A stretch of 64,000 nucleotides of DNA from Streptomyces syringium (GCF_017876625.1 NZ_JAGIOH010000001.1:2728001-2792000); one strand, 5' to 3'. Positions 1 to 10,326 are shown, numbered from the stretch's first letter. Notes: generated from the letters alone by a model not told the origin. A program made the numbers and translations.

Positions 1-664
1 GGTGCCAGGGCACCGCATCGGCGTACCGGGTGGCGGTGGTGACGAGTACCCAGATGTCGGCGGCGCAGATCAGCTCGGCGGCGAGTTCACGATTGCGGGT
101 GACGAGGGAGTCGATGTCGGGGGCGTCGAGGAGGGCGAGGCCGCGCGGCAGGGACCGGTCGGTCTCGATCCGCAGGGCGGCGGGTTCGTCGGCCCCGCCA
201 CCGAGGTCGTCCGCCTCCTCCTGGAGCCCGGCCGGGCCGTCCCCCTCGAACACGCTGAACGCTTCCCGGACCATGGTGTCCTGGGCCGGCACCCACACCC
301 GGCGCAGCTCCGGCAGGATCCGCGGCCCGGCGAACCAGTGGTGGTCGTCGGGGTGGCAGACGAGAACTGGCGTGCGGGTTGTCGGCCGCAGGACCCCGGC
401 CTCAGTGACCCGACGGCCCACCAGGGAGTTGACCAGCGTGGACTTGCCGGCCCCGGTGGATCCCCCGACAACGGCGAGCAAGGGCGCTTCGGGGGCGCAC
501 AGGCGGGGCACGAGGTAGTCGTCGAGCTGCGCCAGGAGTTCGGCACGGTTTCGACGGGCGCGGGCGGCGCCGGGAAGGGGGAGCGGGAAGCGTGCGGCGT
601 CGACACGGTCACGCAGTGCGGACAGCGCGTCGAGCAGTCGGGGCCGTACGTCCAAGGTCGCCAC
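1..664 (-). CDS. P-loop GTPase, dynamin-like/YfjP type (partial, runs off left edge)
   Basis: About 221 N-terminal residues of a GTPase, reading leftward off the window. Residues 67-76 are [10 protein letters not shown], the G1/Walker A loop. The threonines of RPTTRTP near residue 96 suit G2, and DAPDID at 180-185 after a hydrophobic strand suits G3. The next strand (WVLVTTAT) heads towards a G4 that is cut off. The layout resembles dynamin-like GTPases that occur as adjacent pairs in Streptomyces and are often membrane-associated; the membrane role is inference. GTG at 664 is chosen because the conserved helical N-terminus begins directly after it, but no clear ribosome site supports it. Confidence 0.75.
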   Translation of the reverse strand, partial: MATLDVRPRLLDALSALRDRVDAARFPLPLPGAARARRNRAELLAQLDDYLVPRLCAPEAPLLAVVGGSTGAGKSTLVNSLVGRRVTEAGVLRPTTRTPVLVCHPDDHHWFAGPRILPELRRVWVPAQDTMVREAFSVFEGDGPAGLQEEADDLGGGADEPAALRIETDRSLPRGLALLDAPDIDSLVTRNRELAAELICAADIWVLVTTATRYADAVPWH

Positions 665-960
665 ACGTGCAGAATGCCCAATTCTGTTGTGTTTTTGAAG
701 CGTATAGCCCATGGCGCGCGAGGCGTGGCGAATGAGGCCCAGGCATAACGAGTACACAACACCCGGCGCGTGAGGCGTCAAAAGCGATGCAAAATTCGCA
801 CCTGCCTGCGATTATCAGGACCGCTTCACCGAACCTCCACATCGTGTCACGGAGGTGAAGCAACCGGGACGAGGTACGCGGAGCCCTATCCTTGTCCCCG
901 GCAAGGTCACGGCACCACCGAGCCCGGGGCTTCAGCCGTCCGCGACCGCCGCACACACCG
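665..960. other. Intergenic region between GTPase and tRNA-Arg
   Basis: No gene is convincing here. It must contain the promoters of the leftward GTPase and the rightward tRNA. An inverted repeat, GCTTCACC at 823-830 and GGTGAAGC at 854-861, could be an operator or a hairpin. No confident -10/-35 pair was identified. Confidence 0.4.
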
Positions 961-1033
961 GCCCCCGTAGCTCAGTGGATAGAGCAGGCGCCTTCTAAGC
1001 GCTTGGCCGCAGGTTCGAGTCCTGCCGGGGGCG
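961..1033 (+). tRNA. tRNA-Arg (anticodon TCT)
   Basis: A full cloverleaf can be drawn. The acceptor stem is GCCCCCG with CGGGGGC (1026-1032) and discriminator G at 1033. The D arm is GCTC/GAGC. The anticodon stem GGCGC/GCGCT encloses loop CTTCTAA, giving anticodon TCT, which reads AGA/AGG. The T arm is GCAGG-TTCGAGT-CCTGC. AGA/AGG codons are rare in high-GC streptomycetes, so this is a minor isoacceptor. The CCA tail is not encoded. Confidence 0.95.
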
Positions 1034-1052
1034 CTCTTCCCGTACTGGCCCA

Positions 1053-1076
1053 GCCCTCCGTCCTGGAGGGCTTTTT
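1053..1076 (+). terminator. Rho-independent terminator after tRNA-Arg
   Basis: Stem GCCCTCC (1053-1059) pairs with GGAGGGC (1065-1071) around a 5-nt loop and is followed directly by five T. It lies 20 bp downstream of the tRNA and ends that transcript. From here to 1364 I see no gene. Confidence 0.85.
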
Positions 1077-1364
1077 CGCAGGTCAGGGGCACTTTAGCGA
1101 GAACGGCGTAGTGGCGGCGTAAGCGCCGGGAAGGCCTGTGACGGCCGTGGCCCATGGGGTGGCGCACGGCCCGCACGCCGGTCGATTCGCGCGACTCATT
1201 CCGCCGGTTCCGCCGCTTCCGCTACCTGCGCCGCTTCCGCCGACCGTCGGCGGCTCCATCGGGGCTCGAGCGGTCTCCCATGGCCGCGCGCACATGATGG
1301 GGCCCGAGGCGCCGGACGGGCCCGCGGTTCCGCGGGGCCCGCCGAGTGAGGGGTGGGGGCAGCG

Positions 1365-1568
1365 ATGAGCAGTGATTACCTCGTCCGTGTCGAGCGGGGC
1401 CGGGCGAGCGAGGAGGAGGTCGCCGCTCTCACAGCGGTGCTGCTGGCCCGCGCCGCCGCCGGGAGCGGCGGGCGGGGCCGGGGCGGCGGGCAGCACGCCT
1501 CCTCGGCGCGGTGGCGGCGGCTGGAGCGTACGCAGGGCTTCCGCGCCCCGCACAGCTGGCAGCGTTGA
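1365..1568 (+). CDS. Acyl-CoA carboxylase epsilon subunit-like small protein
   Basis: A 67-residue protein with the two blocks typical of actinobacterial AccE/PccE: an N-terminal helix EEEVAALTAVLLAR (near residues 15-28) and a C-terminus RWRRLERTQGFRAPHSWQR. Epsilon subunits tie the biotinylated alpha subunit to the carboxyltransferase beta subunit in acetyl- or propionyl-CoA carboxylase. ATG 1365 follows the purine-rich GAGGGGTGGGGG. Such genes usually sit directly after a beta-subunit gene; here the upstream neighbour is a tRNA and there is no beta subunit nearby, so it is an orphan. Its stop lies 7 bp from the convergent lipoprotein stop. Confidence 0.75.
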   Translation: MSSDYLVRVERGRASEEEVAALTAVLLARAAAGSGGRGRGGGQHASSARWRRLERTQGFRAPHSWQR

Positions 1569-1575
1569 AGGCAGC

Positions 1576-2778
1576 TCAGCTGCCTTCGTAGTTGGTCAGG
1601 ACGCAGCCGTTGACCAGGGCCTTCTCGAAGCGGTAGCCCTCGGGGGCGGTGAAGCCCTCCCGGCAGTTCAGATGGAGGAACTGCGCCTGGTACAGACCGT
1701 GCCGGGCCGAGGCGCTGTTGGTCTCGACCGCGACGTTCTTCCCGACGAGCACCATGCTCCGGGTGGCCCTGTACCGGCCGCCGTTCTCCCGGAGCTCCTT
1801 CAGCTGGGCGGCCTTGGCCTTGGTCTGGAAGGTGATCATGTCGTCGACCTTGTCGAGCCAGGACAGGTCGTGGGCCCGGCGCTCGCCGCCCGGGTAGCCG
1901 CACATGCCGCGCTCGCCGACGCCCCACATCTTGTGGTCGCCCTCGATGGCGGGCAGGTAGTCGATAGAGGAGACAGCCACGGTCTCGGGGTCGGTGGAGA
2001 ACTGCTCGCAGCCGAGTTCGCTGGTGACGAGCTTCTTGAGCTCGGTGAGGCTGCCGGCTTCGGCGAGGCCGAGGCTGTTCTCGGGCTTGCGCCCTTCCTT
2101 GGGCCGGGCGCTCTCCCCGCGTTCCCGGCCCTCCTCCTCCGGACTCTGGTGGTTCACACTGCCCTTGCCGTCCTGGCTGTTGACGAAGTCGCTGAGGACG
2201 CAGTGCTCGACCAGCGCCTTCTCCCTCTTGTATCCCTTGGGAACACCGAAGGTGGGGTTGCAGGTGAGGATGCGCAGCCCGGACTTGGCGAGCGCCATCG
2301 CCGTCTCGGTCCTTCTCGGGACGACGGCGAAGTCCTTGCCGACGAAGACACGGCTGAAGAGCCCGTAGTCGCCCTTCCCGCCGTCGATGGCGTCCGAGAC
2401 GTGCTTCTTGTAGCCCGCCTGGAACTCCTTCATGTCGGAGGTGCGGTAGAGGACGATCTGGCCCCTCTCGCGCTGGTCGCTGCACACGCCCCGCTCGGTC
2501 ACGGACCAGGTCCCGGGCTTCGCCGGGTCCTGGGAAGGCATGCGCTTGTCCGCGGGATCCGTGCTCAGCTGCTCGCAGGAGGTATGGCGCTGGACGTACT
2601 GCTGCGCCTCGGCCAGCGAGCCGGCGGACGGCGGTCCGGTGTCGGGCCCGGCGGAGCCGGTGCTGTTCGTCGAGGCCGGGGCCGCGCGGCCGTCGTCCTT
2701 GCCGCCGCCGTCGCAGGCGGCGGTGGTGACGAGGGCGGTGAGGGCGGCGGTCGCGGCGAATATCCGCTTGATGCGCAT
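1576..2778 (-). CDS. Secreted lipoprotein with an internal duplication, unknown function
   Basis: 400 residues. A lipoprotein signal peptide ends at lipobox TTAAC (Cys22), followed by a Gly/Asp/Ser-rich tether, so the mature protein should be anchored outside the membrane. The rest is two homologous halves joined by a charged linker. Matching landmarks are SCEQLSTDP (Cys68) and GCEQFSTDP (Cys257), VTERGVCS and VGERGMCG, VFVGKDFAV and VLVGKNVAV, GYKREKALVEHCVL and GYRFEKALVNGCVL. Each half carries four cysteines in the same order, suggesting two disulfide-stabilised domains. I do not recognise the fold. Start ATG 2778 has GGAAGC upstream. Confidence 0.8.
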   Translation of the reverse strand: MRIKRIFAATAALTALVTTAACDGGGKDDGRAAPASTNSTGSAGPDTGPPSAGSLAEAQQYVQRHTSCEQLSTDPADKRMPSQDPAKPGTWSVTERGVCSDQRERGQIVLYRTSDMKEFQAGYKKHVSDAIDGGKGDYGLFSRVFVGKDFAVVPRRTETAMALAKSGLRILTCNPTFGVPKGYKREKALVEHCVLSDFVNSQDGKGSVNHQSPEEEGRERGESARPKEGRKPENSLGLAEAGSLTELKKLVTSELGCEQFSTDPETVAVSSIDYLPAIEGDHKMWGVGERGMCGYPGGERRAHDLSWLDKVDDMITFQTKAKAAQLKELRENGGRYRATRSMVLVGKNVAVETNSASARHGLYQAQFLHLNCREGFTAPEGYRFEKALVNGCVLTNYEGS

Positions 2779-3000
2779 GTGTTGCTTCCGTCGAGGGAGG
2801 GGGACGCTCCGGGAGAAGCGCTCCGTGACGTGCGCATGCTAATGCGGTCGGCCGGGGCGGGCGGACGCGCACATGCGTGTGGCGCCCGCCGACGAGGTCG
2901 GGGGCGCCACACGAGGCGTTCCAGGGCCGGGGCGGAAGGGAATCGAAGAGAGCGGGCCCCGCCCGGAACCGCCGGGATCGCTCCCGGCCCGCCTGAGGGA

Positions 3001-3240
3001 TCAGGCGTTGACGCAGGTGTTGCCGTTCGTCGAGTTCAGCAGCGCGATGATGTCGATGGTGTTGCCGCAGAGGTTGATCGGCACGTGGATGGGCACCTGG
3101 ATGACGTTGCCCGAGACGATGCCCGGGGACCCGGCGGCGACACCCTTGGCGCCCGAGTCGGCGACGGCGCCGCCGCTGAAGCCGGCGAGAGCGGCGCCCA
3201 TGGTGGCGGTCAGGACTGCTGCCTTGGTGATACGTGACAT
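3001..3240 (-). CDS. Short chaplin (aerial hyphae surface protein)
   Basis: 79 residues: a signal peptide (cleavage near AVA-DSG, residue 27) then one chaplin domain. The domain shows SPGIVSGNVIQVPIHVPINLCGNT and ends NTCVNA, with the two cysteines (58 and 75) that form the intramolecular disulfide in most chaplins. Its length and single domain match the short chaplins (ChpD-H class), which assemble into amyloid-like surfactant films on aerial hyphae and spores. Start ATG 3240 follows AAAGG 8 bp upstream. Regulation is likely developmental, and a palindrome lies about 75-90 bp upstream of the start. Confidence 0.93.
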   Translation of the reverse strand: MSRITKAAVLTATMGAALAGFSGGAVADSGAKGVAAGSPGIVSGNVIQVPIHVPINLCGNTIDIIALLNSTNGNTCVNA

Positions 3241-3557
3241 GGGGAGACACCTTTGCTTCGTCGTACGGGGAGGAGCTCCCGGCCGGTGACGGTCGGGAGC
3301 CGGATAAACGCCCAAACCTCGCAAAGGTTTCGTACGGCGCGCGGACGGGTGACCGCAGCGGGGACACACCGCGTGTCGTGACGGCGGCGGACGGGGGCGC
3401 GCCATCTGTACAGCGCGCGCCGGGCCCCGCTACAACGGGGTGCGGGCGTGGCCCCACGGGCCCGCGCGGGGACCTCTGACGGGCACCCGACCAGCGGCAG
3501 AACCGGCGGCAGGACCGGGCGGCAGGACCAGCGGCAGAACCGGCAACGGAGGCAGCG
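3241..3557. promoter_or_regulatory. Chaplin/monooxygenase divergent intergenic region with palindrome
   Basis: A 317-bp gap between divergent genes. AAACCT (3314-3319), spacer CGCAA, AGGTTT (3325-3330) is a perfect 6-5-6 palindrome upstream of the chaplin gene and a candidate operator. GGAGCTCCCGGCC and GGTCGGGAGCC around 3271-3301 could form a hairpin in the chaplin leader. No coding sequence is convincing. Confidence 0.45.
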
Positions 3558-4805
3558 ATGCGCAGGATCGCGATCGTCGGAGCGGGGCAGGCGGGGCTGC
3601 AACTGGCCCTGGGACTGCGGGCCGAGGGGGCGTACGAAGTGACCGTGGTCACGGACCGGACGCCGGAGCGGATCCGGGCCGGGCGGGTCATGTCCACGCA
3701 GCTGATGTTCGGCCCCGCGCTCGCCCTGGAGCGGGCGGCGGGTCTGAATCTGTGGGACGACGCGGCCCCGCCCGTGGAGGGCATGTCGATGGCCTCGATC
3801 GACCCGCCGGGCGCGCGGATCCGCTCCCTGGCCGCCCGCCTCGACACGCCCGCCCGGTCCGTCGACCAGCGGCTCAAGACGGCCCGCTGGCTGGAGCTGT
3901 TCGAGGAGCGCGGCGGCCGGGTGGAGTACCGGGCCGTCACCCCGGCGGACCTCGCGGACCTCGCCTCGGCCCACGATCTGACGGTGGTCGCCTCCGGTCG
4001 CGGCGCCCTCGCCGAGACCTTCGCGCGCGACGACCGCCACAGCCCCTACGACCGCCCCCAGCGCGCCCTGGCCTGCGTCTATCTGCACGGCGTCGGGCGC
4101 GGCCCGGAGCTGCCCGGCCCGCACGGGCGGCTGTACTCCGCCGGGGACGCGGGCGAGTTCTTCGTGCTGCCCGCCCTGGTCGCCGAGGGCCCGTGCCACA
4201 TCCTGTTCTGGGAGGGGCGCCCCGGCGGTCCGCTGGACTGCTGGCAGGACCGCCCGGACCCGGAGGCGACGCTGAAGCGGTCGCTGGAGCTGCTCCGGCG
4301 GTACGCGCCCTGGGAGTACGAGCTGTGCGCGAAGGCCGAGCCGACGGACGCGGGCGCGGCGCTCTTCGGCGCGGTCACCCCGACGGTCCGCCGGCCGGTC
4401 GCCGAGGTCGCCCCGGGCCGGCACGTGCTCGGCATGGCGGACGCGGTGGTCCTCAACGACCCGGTCACCGGGCAGGGCTCGAACAGCGCGGCCCGCTGCG
4501 CGGCGGGCTACCTCCGCTCGGTCACGGACCGGGGCGAGGAGCCCTTCGACCGGGCCTGGATGAGCGGGACGTTCGCGGCGTTCTGGGAGCACGCGCGGCA
4601 CGTCACCGCCTTCACCAACCTCATGCTGGGTCCACGGCCCGAGCACGTGCGCCGCGTGCTGACGGCGGCGGCCGGCCATCCGGAGGTCGCCCACCGGTAC
4701 GTGAACGGCTACGCGGATCCGGCCGGTTTCCAGGAGTGGCTGACGGACCCCGACCGCGCCGACGCCTATCTGGCGGCGATCGGTTCCGCCACGGTGCGGC
4801 GGTAG
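3558..4805 (+). CDS. StyA-like FAD-dependent monooxygenase (styrene/indole monooxygenase family)
   Basis: 415 residues. The N-terminus holds a Rossmann dinucleotide motif GAGQAG (8-13), and the early segment RVMSTQLMFGPAL is typical of StyA-type two-component epoxidases. The C-terminal flavin-binding stretch DPVTGQGSNSAA follows the GMADAVV strand. StyA enzymes use FADH2 from a separate reductase (StyB) to epoxidise styrene, indole or related alkenes. No reductase gene is in the window, so the substrate and partner are unknown. A strong GGAGG at 3548-3552 sets the ATG start. The gene is alone between the divergent chaplin and the downstream crcB pair. Confidence 0.8.
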   Translation: MRRIAIVGAGQAGLQLALGLRAEGAYEVTVVTDRTPERIRAGRVMSTQLMFGPALALERAAGLNLWDDAAPPVEGMSMASIDPPGARIRSLAARLDTPARSVDQRLKTARWLELFEERGGRVEYRAVTPADLADLASAHDLTVVASGRGALAETFARDDRHSPYDRPQRALACVYLHGVGRGPELPGPHGRLYSAGDAGEFFVLPALVAEGPCHILFWEGRPGGPLDCWQDRPDPEATLKRSLELLRRYAPWEYELCAKAEPTDAGAALFGAVTPTVRRPVAEVAPGRHVLGMADAVVLNDPVTGQGSNSAARCAAGYLRSVTDRGEEPFDRAWMSGTFAAFWEHARHVTAFTNLMLGPRPEHVRRVLTAAAGHPEVAHRYVNGYADPAGFQEWLTDPDRADAYLAAIGSATVRR

Positions 4806-4851
4806 CCTGGGGCCGTCTTTGTCAGGGGATGCGCAGGAGGAGGCGGCGGCC

Positions 4852-5343
4852 GTGGACCGGCCCGGACCAGCGGGAACGATCGAGCCGATCGACCCCGACG
4901 TCGAAGCCGAGGACGTGCGCGGCACGGTCCGTGACCACTGGCCGGTGCTCTGCGCGGTGTCGGTGGGCGGCGGACTGGGCGCCGCCGCGCGCTACGGCGC
5001 GGGGCTGCTGTGGCCGACGGCGAGCGGCGCCTTCCCGTGGACGACGTTCGGGATCAACCTCGTCGGCTGCGCGCTGATCGGCGTCGTCCTGACCGTGGTG
5101 TCCCGGCTCGCCGTGCCCCACCCGCTGCTGCGGCCCTTCCTCGCCACGGGGATCCTGGGCGGTTTCACCACGTTCTCCACGTATGCGGTGGACATCCGGC
5201 AGCTGCTGGCGGACGGCCGTACGGCGACCGCCCTGGCCTATGCGGCGGCCACCCCGCTCGCGGCGCTGGCGGCGGTGTGGGCGACGGCCACCGCGACCCG
5301 CCGTCTGTTCGACCGCGTGACGCGCCGGGAGGCCGCGGCGTGA
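4852..5343 (+). CDS. crcB: Fluoride channel subunit CrcB/Fluc, first copy
   Basis: About 163 residues with a roughly 30-residue hydrophilic N-terminal extension and four membrane helices. Family marks: [10 protein letters not shown] in helix 1, [13 protein letters not shown] with the conserved Asn of helix 2, and GFTTFSTY in the helix-3 break. Fluc channels are dual-topology dimers that export fluoride; actinobacteria often carry two genes that may form a heterodimer. GTG 4852 is preferred because GGAGGAGG lies at 4836-4843, although a TTG at 4819 is in frame. It overlaps the second copy by 4 bp, so translation is probably coupled. Confidence 0.92.
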   Translation: MDRPGPAGTIEPIDPDVEAEDVRGTVRDHWPVLCAVSVGGGLGAAARYGAGLLWPTASGAFPWTTFGINLVGCALIGVVLTVVSRLAVPHPLLRPFLATGILGGFTTFSTYAVDIRQLLADGRTATALAYAAATPLAALAAVWATATATRRLFDRVTRREAAA

Positions 5344-5690
5344 CCTGGCTGTTCGTCATCACCGGTGCGATGGTGGGCGCTCCCCTGCGCTATCTCACCG
5401 ACCGCGCCGTCCAGTCCCGCCACGCCTCCGCCTTCCCCTGGGGCACGTTCACGGTCAACGTCACCGGCTCCCTCGTCCTCGGCCTCCTCACCGGCGCGAC
5501 GGCCGAGGTCCACCTGGCCCTGGGCACGGGACTGTGCGGGGCGCTCACGACGTACTCGACGTTCAGTTACGAGACCTTGCGGCTGGCGGAGGAGGGAAGG
5601 CGCGCGTACGCGGTGGCGAACGTCGCCGCGAGCGTGGCCTGCGGCCTGGGCGCGGCCTGCGCGGGGGCGGCGCTGGTGGGGGCGGGCTGA
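5340..5690 (+). CDS. crcB: Fluoride channel subunit CrcB/Fluc, second copy
   Basis: 116 residues, four membrane helices, no N-terminal extension. Family marks are [22 protein letters not shown] with the helix-2 Asn, and [12 protein letters not shown]. It starts at GTG 5340, overlapping the first crcB stop in GTGA, with GGGAGG upstream inside the first gene. The pair should be co-made and may build a heterodimeric channel; that is inference from pairing. There is only 46 bp before the first copy, too little for a fluoride riboswitch. Confidence 0.93.
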   Translation: MTWLFVITGAMVGAPLRYLTDRAVQSRHASAFPWGTFTVNVTGSLVLGLLTGATAEVHLALGTGLCGALTTYSTFSYETLRLAEEGRRAYAVANVAASVACGLGAACAGAALVGAG

Positions 5691-5704
5691 GACCGCCCCG
5701 CTCG

Positions 5705-6601
5705 TCACCCCTCCGGCTCCGCCGCCAGGTGCTCCAGCAGCACCCGCCGCAGCTCGCGTGCCGCGCGGGGCGGGGTCGCGTCCTTGCGGTGGGCGATGGC
5801 GATCGTGCGGCGCATGCGGGGGTCGTCGAAGGGGGTGACGCGCAGGCCCGAGCGGGCCGCGACCATGCCGGGGACGACGGCGAGGCCGAGGCCCGCGCGG
5901 ACGAAGCCGAGGACCGCGTCCATCTCGCCGCCCTCGACGGTGAACGAGGGGTCGAAGCCGGCCGCGCGGCAGGCAGCCGTGGTGATCTCCCGCAGGTCGT
6001 AGCCGCGGCGGAACATCACCATCGGCAGTTCCCGCAGGTCCGCCACCTTCAGCGCCCGGCGCCGGGTCGGGGCGGGTGAGGCGGGGTCGGAGACGGCGAC
6101 CAGGTCCTCGTGGAGGAGTTCGGTGGTCGCGAGGGCCGGGGCGCCCACGGCCAGCGGGGTGATGATCAGGGCCAGGTCGAGTCCGCCGGCGGCGAGGGTG
6201 CGGACGAGGTCCCGCGAGCCGCCCTCGTCGATGAGGAGCTCGATGCCGGGGTAGCGGGCGTGGTACGTGCGCAGCACGTCCGGCACCAGGCTCGCGCACA
6301 GGCTGGGCGGCGCGCCGAGGCGGACCCGGCCCCGGCGCAGCCGGGCGACCTCCTGGACCTCGCGGTGCGCGGTCTCGGTGTCGGCGAGGATCCGCCGGGC
6401 GAGCGGCAGCAGTGCCTCGCCCGCGTCGGTGAGCGTGATGTTGCCCCGGGCGCGGTGGAAGAGCTCGGCGCCCAGCTCCCGTTCCAGGGCGCGGATCTGC
6501 TGGGAGAGCGACGGCTGGGCGACGTGCAGCGCCTCCGCGGCCCGGGTGAAGTGCCGGACCTCGGCGACCGTGGCGAAGTAGCGGAGCTGCTGGAGTTGCA
6601 C
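5705..6601 (-). CDS. LysR-family transcriptional regulator, divergent from sdhCAB
   Basis: 298 residues from GTG 6601. The N-terminal winged helix-turn-helix reads QLRYFATVAEVRHFTRAAEALHVAQPSLSQQIRALE, followed by the LysR linker helix and a two-lobed periplasmic-binding-like effector domain. Divergence from sdhC across roughly 90 bp suggests it controls that operon and itself, as LysR proteins usually do. A longer frame begins at GTG 6622 but that codon lies inside the palindrome at 6615-6629, so the shorter start is preferred. The effector ligand cannot be read from sequence. Confidence 0.9.
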   Translation of the reverse strand: MQLQQLRYFATVAEVRHFTRAAEALHVAQPSLSQQIRALERELGAELFHRARGNITLTDAGEALLPLARRILADTETAHREVQEVARLRRGRVRLGAPPSLCASLVPDVLRTYHARYPGIELLIDEGGSRDLVRTLAAGGLDLALIITPLAVGAPALATTELLHEDLVAVSDPASPAPTRRRALKVADLRELPMVMFRRGYDLREITTAACRAAGFDPSFTVEGGEMDAVLGFVRAGLGLAVVPGMVAARSGLRVTPFDDPRMRRTIAIAHRKDATPPRAARELRRVLLEHLAAEPEG

Positions 6602-6614
6602 GCGTCCAGCATAG

Positions 6615-6629
6615 ATAGGCACTGCCTAT
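6615..6629. promoter_or_regulatory. Palindromic LysR-type operator between lysR and sdhC
   Basis: ATAGGCA-C-TGCCTAT is a perfect 7-1-7 dyad, a typical size for a LysR recognition site (T-N11-A class). It lies 14 bp upstream of the regulator start. A second dyad, GTCCA (6639-6643) and TGGAC (6652-6656), lies nearer sdhC and overlaps its probable -35, so it could be the activation site. Confidence 0.6.
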
Positions 6630-6650
6630 GGAAACCAGGTCCACCATGTC

Positions 6651-6680
6651 TTGGACGGATGGAGAGCGGCTGCCTAGCGT
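6651..6680 (+). promoter_or_regulatory. Probable sdhC promoter, predicted leaderless
   Basis: -35 TTGGAC (6651-6656), 18-bp spacer, -10 TAGCGT (6675-6680). Initiation 7-8 bp after the -10 falls on or next to the A of sdhC ATG 6688, and no Shine-Dalgarno precedes that ATG, which together predict a leaderless mRNA. Confidence 0.55.
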
Positions 6681-6687
6681 CGGACCC

Positions 6688-7392
6688 ATGGCACTGGCGA
6701 CCCGGACGGAGCGGCCTCCGTCCCTCATCGGCACCGTGTGGCACTCGACCGTCGGCAAGAAGGCGGTCATGGCCGTCACCGGTTTGATCATGCTGGCGTA
6801 CCTGGTCGCCCACATGATGGGCAATCTGAAGGTCTTCTTCGGGGCCGGGGAGTTCAACCACTACGGGCACTGGATCCGCACCGTCGGCGAACCGTTCCTG
6901 CACCGGGAGTGGTTCCTGTGGGCGGCGCGGGTGGCGCTCAGCGTCTCCGTCGTCCTGCACGGCGTGGCCGCGTACCAGCTCAGCCGCCGCGACCGCGCCG
7001 CCCGCCCGGTGAAGTACCGGCACACGCCGCGGCGCGCGAGCTACGCGACCCGCACGATGCGCTGGGGCGGGGTGATCCTCGCCCTGTTCATCGTCTGGCA
7101 CATCCTCGACCTCACCACCCTCACCGTGAACCCCAACGCCCAGCAGGGCCGCCCGTACGAGAACCTCGTCGCGTCCTTCGACCGGCCGGCCGTCACGGCC
7201 TTCTACATCGTCGCCGTGCTCGCCCTCGGTCTGCACATCCGGCACGGCTTCTGGAGCGCCGCGCAGACCCTCGGCGCCGGCTCGCCGCGCCGCGACCGCG
7301 CGCTGAAGTTCCTGGCCAACGCCCTGGCAGCCCTGCTGACCTGTGGTTTCCTCGCCCCGCCCGTGGGCGTCCTGACGGGAGTCGTGAGCTGA
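6688..7392 (+). CDS. sdhC: Succinate dehydrogenase/fumarate reductase cytochrome b subunit
   Basis: 234 residues with five membrane helices, the single-subunit type-B anchor (cytochrome b558 family) that needs no SdhD. Histidines in LVAHMM, NHYGHW, VVLHGV, IVWHIL and LHIRHG are positioned to ligate two hemes and support quinone chemistry. It anchors SdhA and SdhB on the inner face of the membrane. ATG 6688 is chosen over an in-frame upstream extension because the extension has no homologous character. It is first in sdhCAB; the sdhA start follows the stop by one base. Confidence 0.93.
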   Translation: MALATRTERPPSLIGTVWHSTVGKKAVMAVTGLIMLAYLVAHMMGNLKVFFGAGEFNHYGHWIRTVGEPFLHREWFLWAARVALSVSVVLHGVAAYQLSRRDRAARPVKYRHTPRRASYATRTMRWGGVILALFIVWHILDLTTLTVNPNAQQGRPYENLVASFDRPAVTAFYIVAVLALGLHIRHGFWSAAQTLGAGSPRRDRALKFLANALAALLTCGFLAPPVGVLTGVVS

Positions 7393-7393
7393 G

Positions 7394-9336
<1,943 letters not shown>

Positions 9337-9340
<4 letters not shown>

Positions 9341-10092
9341 AACTCACCCTGCGCATCTGGCGCCAGGCCGGACCCGACTCCGCCGGTGTTATGACCCGTT
9401 ACGAGGTCACGGGCATCTCCCCGGACATGTCCTTCCTGGAGATGCTCGACCACCTCAACGAGGAGCTGATCCTCTCCGGTGACGAGCCCGTCGCCTTCGA
9501 CCACGACTGCCGTGAGGGCATCTGCGGCGCCTGCGGCATGGTCATCAACGGCCAGGCGCACGGTCCCGAGCGGACCACCACCTGCCAGCTCCACATGCGG
9601 CACTTCCAGGACGGCGACACGGTCGACGTCGAACCGTGGCGGGCGTCGGCCTTCCCGGTGGTCAAGGACCTGGTCGTCGACCGCTCGGCCTTCGACCGCG
9701 TCATCGGTGCCGGCGGCTATGTCTCGGTCCCCACCGGTGCCGCGCCCGAGGCCCATGCCACGCCCGTCCCGAAGCCCGTCGCGGACCTCGCCTTCGAGCA
9801 CGCCGAGTGCATCGGCTGCGGCGCGTGCGTCGCGGCCTGCCCGAACGGCTCGGCGATGCTCTTCACGGCGGCGAAGGTGGTGCACCTGAACGTGCTCCCG
9901 CAGGGTGCCCCGGAGCGGGAGTCGCGCGTGCTGGACATGGTCGGCGCGATGGACGACCAGAGCTTCGGCGGCTGCACGAACACCGGCGAATGCGCGACGG
10001 CCTGCCCGAAGGGCATCCCGCTGTCGTCGATCGCGACGATGAACCGGGAGTACCTGCGGGCGACGCTCAAGGGCGGGGCACGGCGCGGGTGA
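9337..10092 (+). CDS. sdhB: Succinate dehydrogenase/fumarate reductase iron-sulfur subunit
   Basis: 251 residues. [10 protein letters not shown] plus a later Cys bind the [2Fe-2S] cluster; [13 protein letters not shown] binds [4Fe-4S]; [14 protein letters not shown] supplies the third, quinone-proximal cluster. It carries electrons from SdhA to the heme subunit. It starts within the sdhA stop. Its own stop lies in the left arm of a hairpin whose right arm holds the stop of the convergent small gene. Confidence 0.95.
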
Positions 10093-10109
10093 CCGCGTCG
10101 GCGGTCACC
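10088..10109. terminator. Bidirectional hairpin containing two convergent stop codons
   Basis: GGTGACCGC (10088-10096), loop GTCG, GCGGTCACC (10101-10109). The sdhB TGA (10090-10092) is in one arm and the stop of the leftward gene (10105-10107) is in the other. No T-tract follows, as is common for Streptomyces terminators. Confidence 0.6.
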
Positions 10110-10326
10110 GCACGGTGCCCGGGGGCCGGTACACCTCGGGCGGCGGAGGCGGGTCGGGGAAGTCGAGGTCGACGTCGGCGGAGTAGCTGTCCCGGGTGGG
10201 ACGCGGCTTCACCGTCTCGTCGACCTCGAACGCACCTATGACCGCGAAGGCCACCGCGACCACGACGGCGGCGAGCAGGAGGGTGGCTCCGACTCCCCAC
10301 AACGCACTCGGGGCCTTCCGCTTCAC
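10105..10326 (-). CDS. Small single-pass membrane protein, unknown function
   Basis: 73 residues. KRKAPSALW leads into a membrane helix (about residues 10-31), then a Pro/Asp-rich tail with FPDPPPPPEVYRPPG. The positive N-terminus suggests the tail is outside. GTG 10326 has GAGGAG 5 bp upstream. I do not recognise a family. It ends 12 bp from sdhB and is separated from the next leftward gene by about 50 bp, so the two could share a transcript. Confidence 0.7.
   Translation of the reverse strand: MKRKAPSALWGVGATLLLAAVVVAVAFAVIGAFEVDETVKPRPTRDSYSADVDLDFPDPPPPPEVYRPPGTVR

Noticed and set aside
961..1033. tRNA-Arg as an integration site for a mobile element
   Set aside because: No integrase gene and no duplicated tRNA 3' end were seen in the window.
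4806..4851. Fluoride riboswitch upstream of crcB
   Set aside because: Only 46 bp separate the genes and no pseudoknot-type fold is visible.
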